Assembly: GCA_024305405.1 (NCBI GenBank) | Contig: JAKNDB010000079.1 | Location: 1,866,501 to 1,930,500, forward strand | Origin: Dirofilaria immitis | Taxonomy: Eukaryota > Nematoda > Chromadorea > Rhabditida > Onchocercidae | Reading direction: 5' to 3' | DNA length: 64,000 nucleotides | Shown here: piece by piece, positions 63,665 to 64,000 of the stretch | Layout of the letters: each line of letters starts with the position of its first letter | How positions within the stretch are numbered: the stretch's first letter is position 1 | Translations under genes and position numbers: made by a program | The notes under the pieces: generated by a model | The model's input: the letters and a program-made list of their open reading frames with translations, nothing else | The model's database searches: none | What the model was told of the DNA's origin: nothing

Positions 63665-64000
63665 GTTTCTATCAATTCATCAAAACTGTTAATACATTAT
63701 TAAAGTATCTAGGATTTTCATTGACAAATAGCCTATCTGATGATACTGATTAATAGGCTAAATGTAAGTGAAGAAAATGTGATAAGAGGAATGTTAATAC
63801 TCAACTTTTATCAATATTACATTTCTTGTACAGTAAAAATATTTCGATCAACTTATAATTATACTAAAAAGAATGTGCAATAAACTATGCGATACTCTAG
63901 AAGTCTTCAGATTCGTAAGATATTTTTATTACTCTCGAATTTTCTGCTCAATTTATTAATGATATATGCTTGATGATAGAATTAACCGTAATATCTATAG

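Overview
The window looks like a piece of a nematode nuclear genome, most likely a filarial or other spirurid worm. It is strongly AT-rich and has many short exons bounded by GT...AG introns, with acceptors of the TTTCAG/TTTTAG type. Several start codons lie directly behind a splice-acceptor-like sequence, as expected for spliced-leader trans-splicing. Gene families match worm orthologues (a TCF/LEF factor like POP-1, a SOL-1-like CUB protein, a PDE10-like phosphodiesterase). I saw no rRNA, tRNA, CRISPR array, prophage or intact transposon.

Layout. 1-2.3 kb: 3' part of UDP-glucose 6-dehydrogenase (+). 4.4-6.6 kb: coiled-coil protein resembling GKAP1 (-). 7.5-8.7 kb: complete UBE2G2-type ubiquitin-conjugating enzyme (-). 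9.7-13.7 kb: complete glucose-6-phosphate isomerase in 13 exons (-). 15.6-17.2 kb: complete Twisted gastrulation protein in 5 exons (-). 17.2-26.6 kb: a long gene-poor stretch shared by the divergent tsg-like and pop-1-like genes, with degenerate repeats, two CSL-type sites, a foldable element and a coding-like block. 26.6-37.2 kb: TCF/LEF factor (+) with a beta-catenin-binding N-terminus, HMG box, C-clamp and an 18-alanine run. 39.0-43.0 kb, possibly reaching 47.3 kb: LARP4-type La-related protein (-) with 33 consecutive prolines. 43-50.7 kb: microsatellite-rich, gene-poor DNA. 50.8-56.2 kb: four-CUB SOL-1-like protein (+) with an apparent internal signal-peptide start exon. 56.5-59.4 kb: cysteine-rich secreted protein with EB-like modules (-). 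60.9-64.0 kb: 5' part of a PDE10-like cyclic nucleotide phosphodiesterase (+), cut by the window end before the catalytic domain.

The clearest anomaly is technical or evolutionary rather than a new system. In four unrelated genes (UGDH, GPI, pop-1-like, PDE10-like) the reading frame breaks again and again by exactly one missing base, nearly always in an A or T run. Adding one base at each place restores conserved family sequence and all exon phases; GPI then has 557 codons before its stop. This points to homopolymer undercalling in the assembly, not to pseudogenes.

Biologically the most interesting items are the Twisted gastrulation gene in a nematode, the second signal-peptide start inside the sol-1-like gene, the structured and possibly transcribed block at 19.4-19.9 kb, and the long homopeptide tracts in the TCF and LARP proteins. 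The genes do not form one pathway. Two developmental signalling genes (BMP modulator, Wnt effector) do sit head to head across the long regulatory-looking gap.
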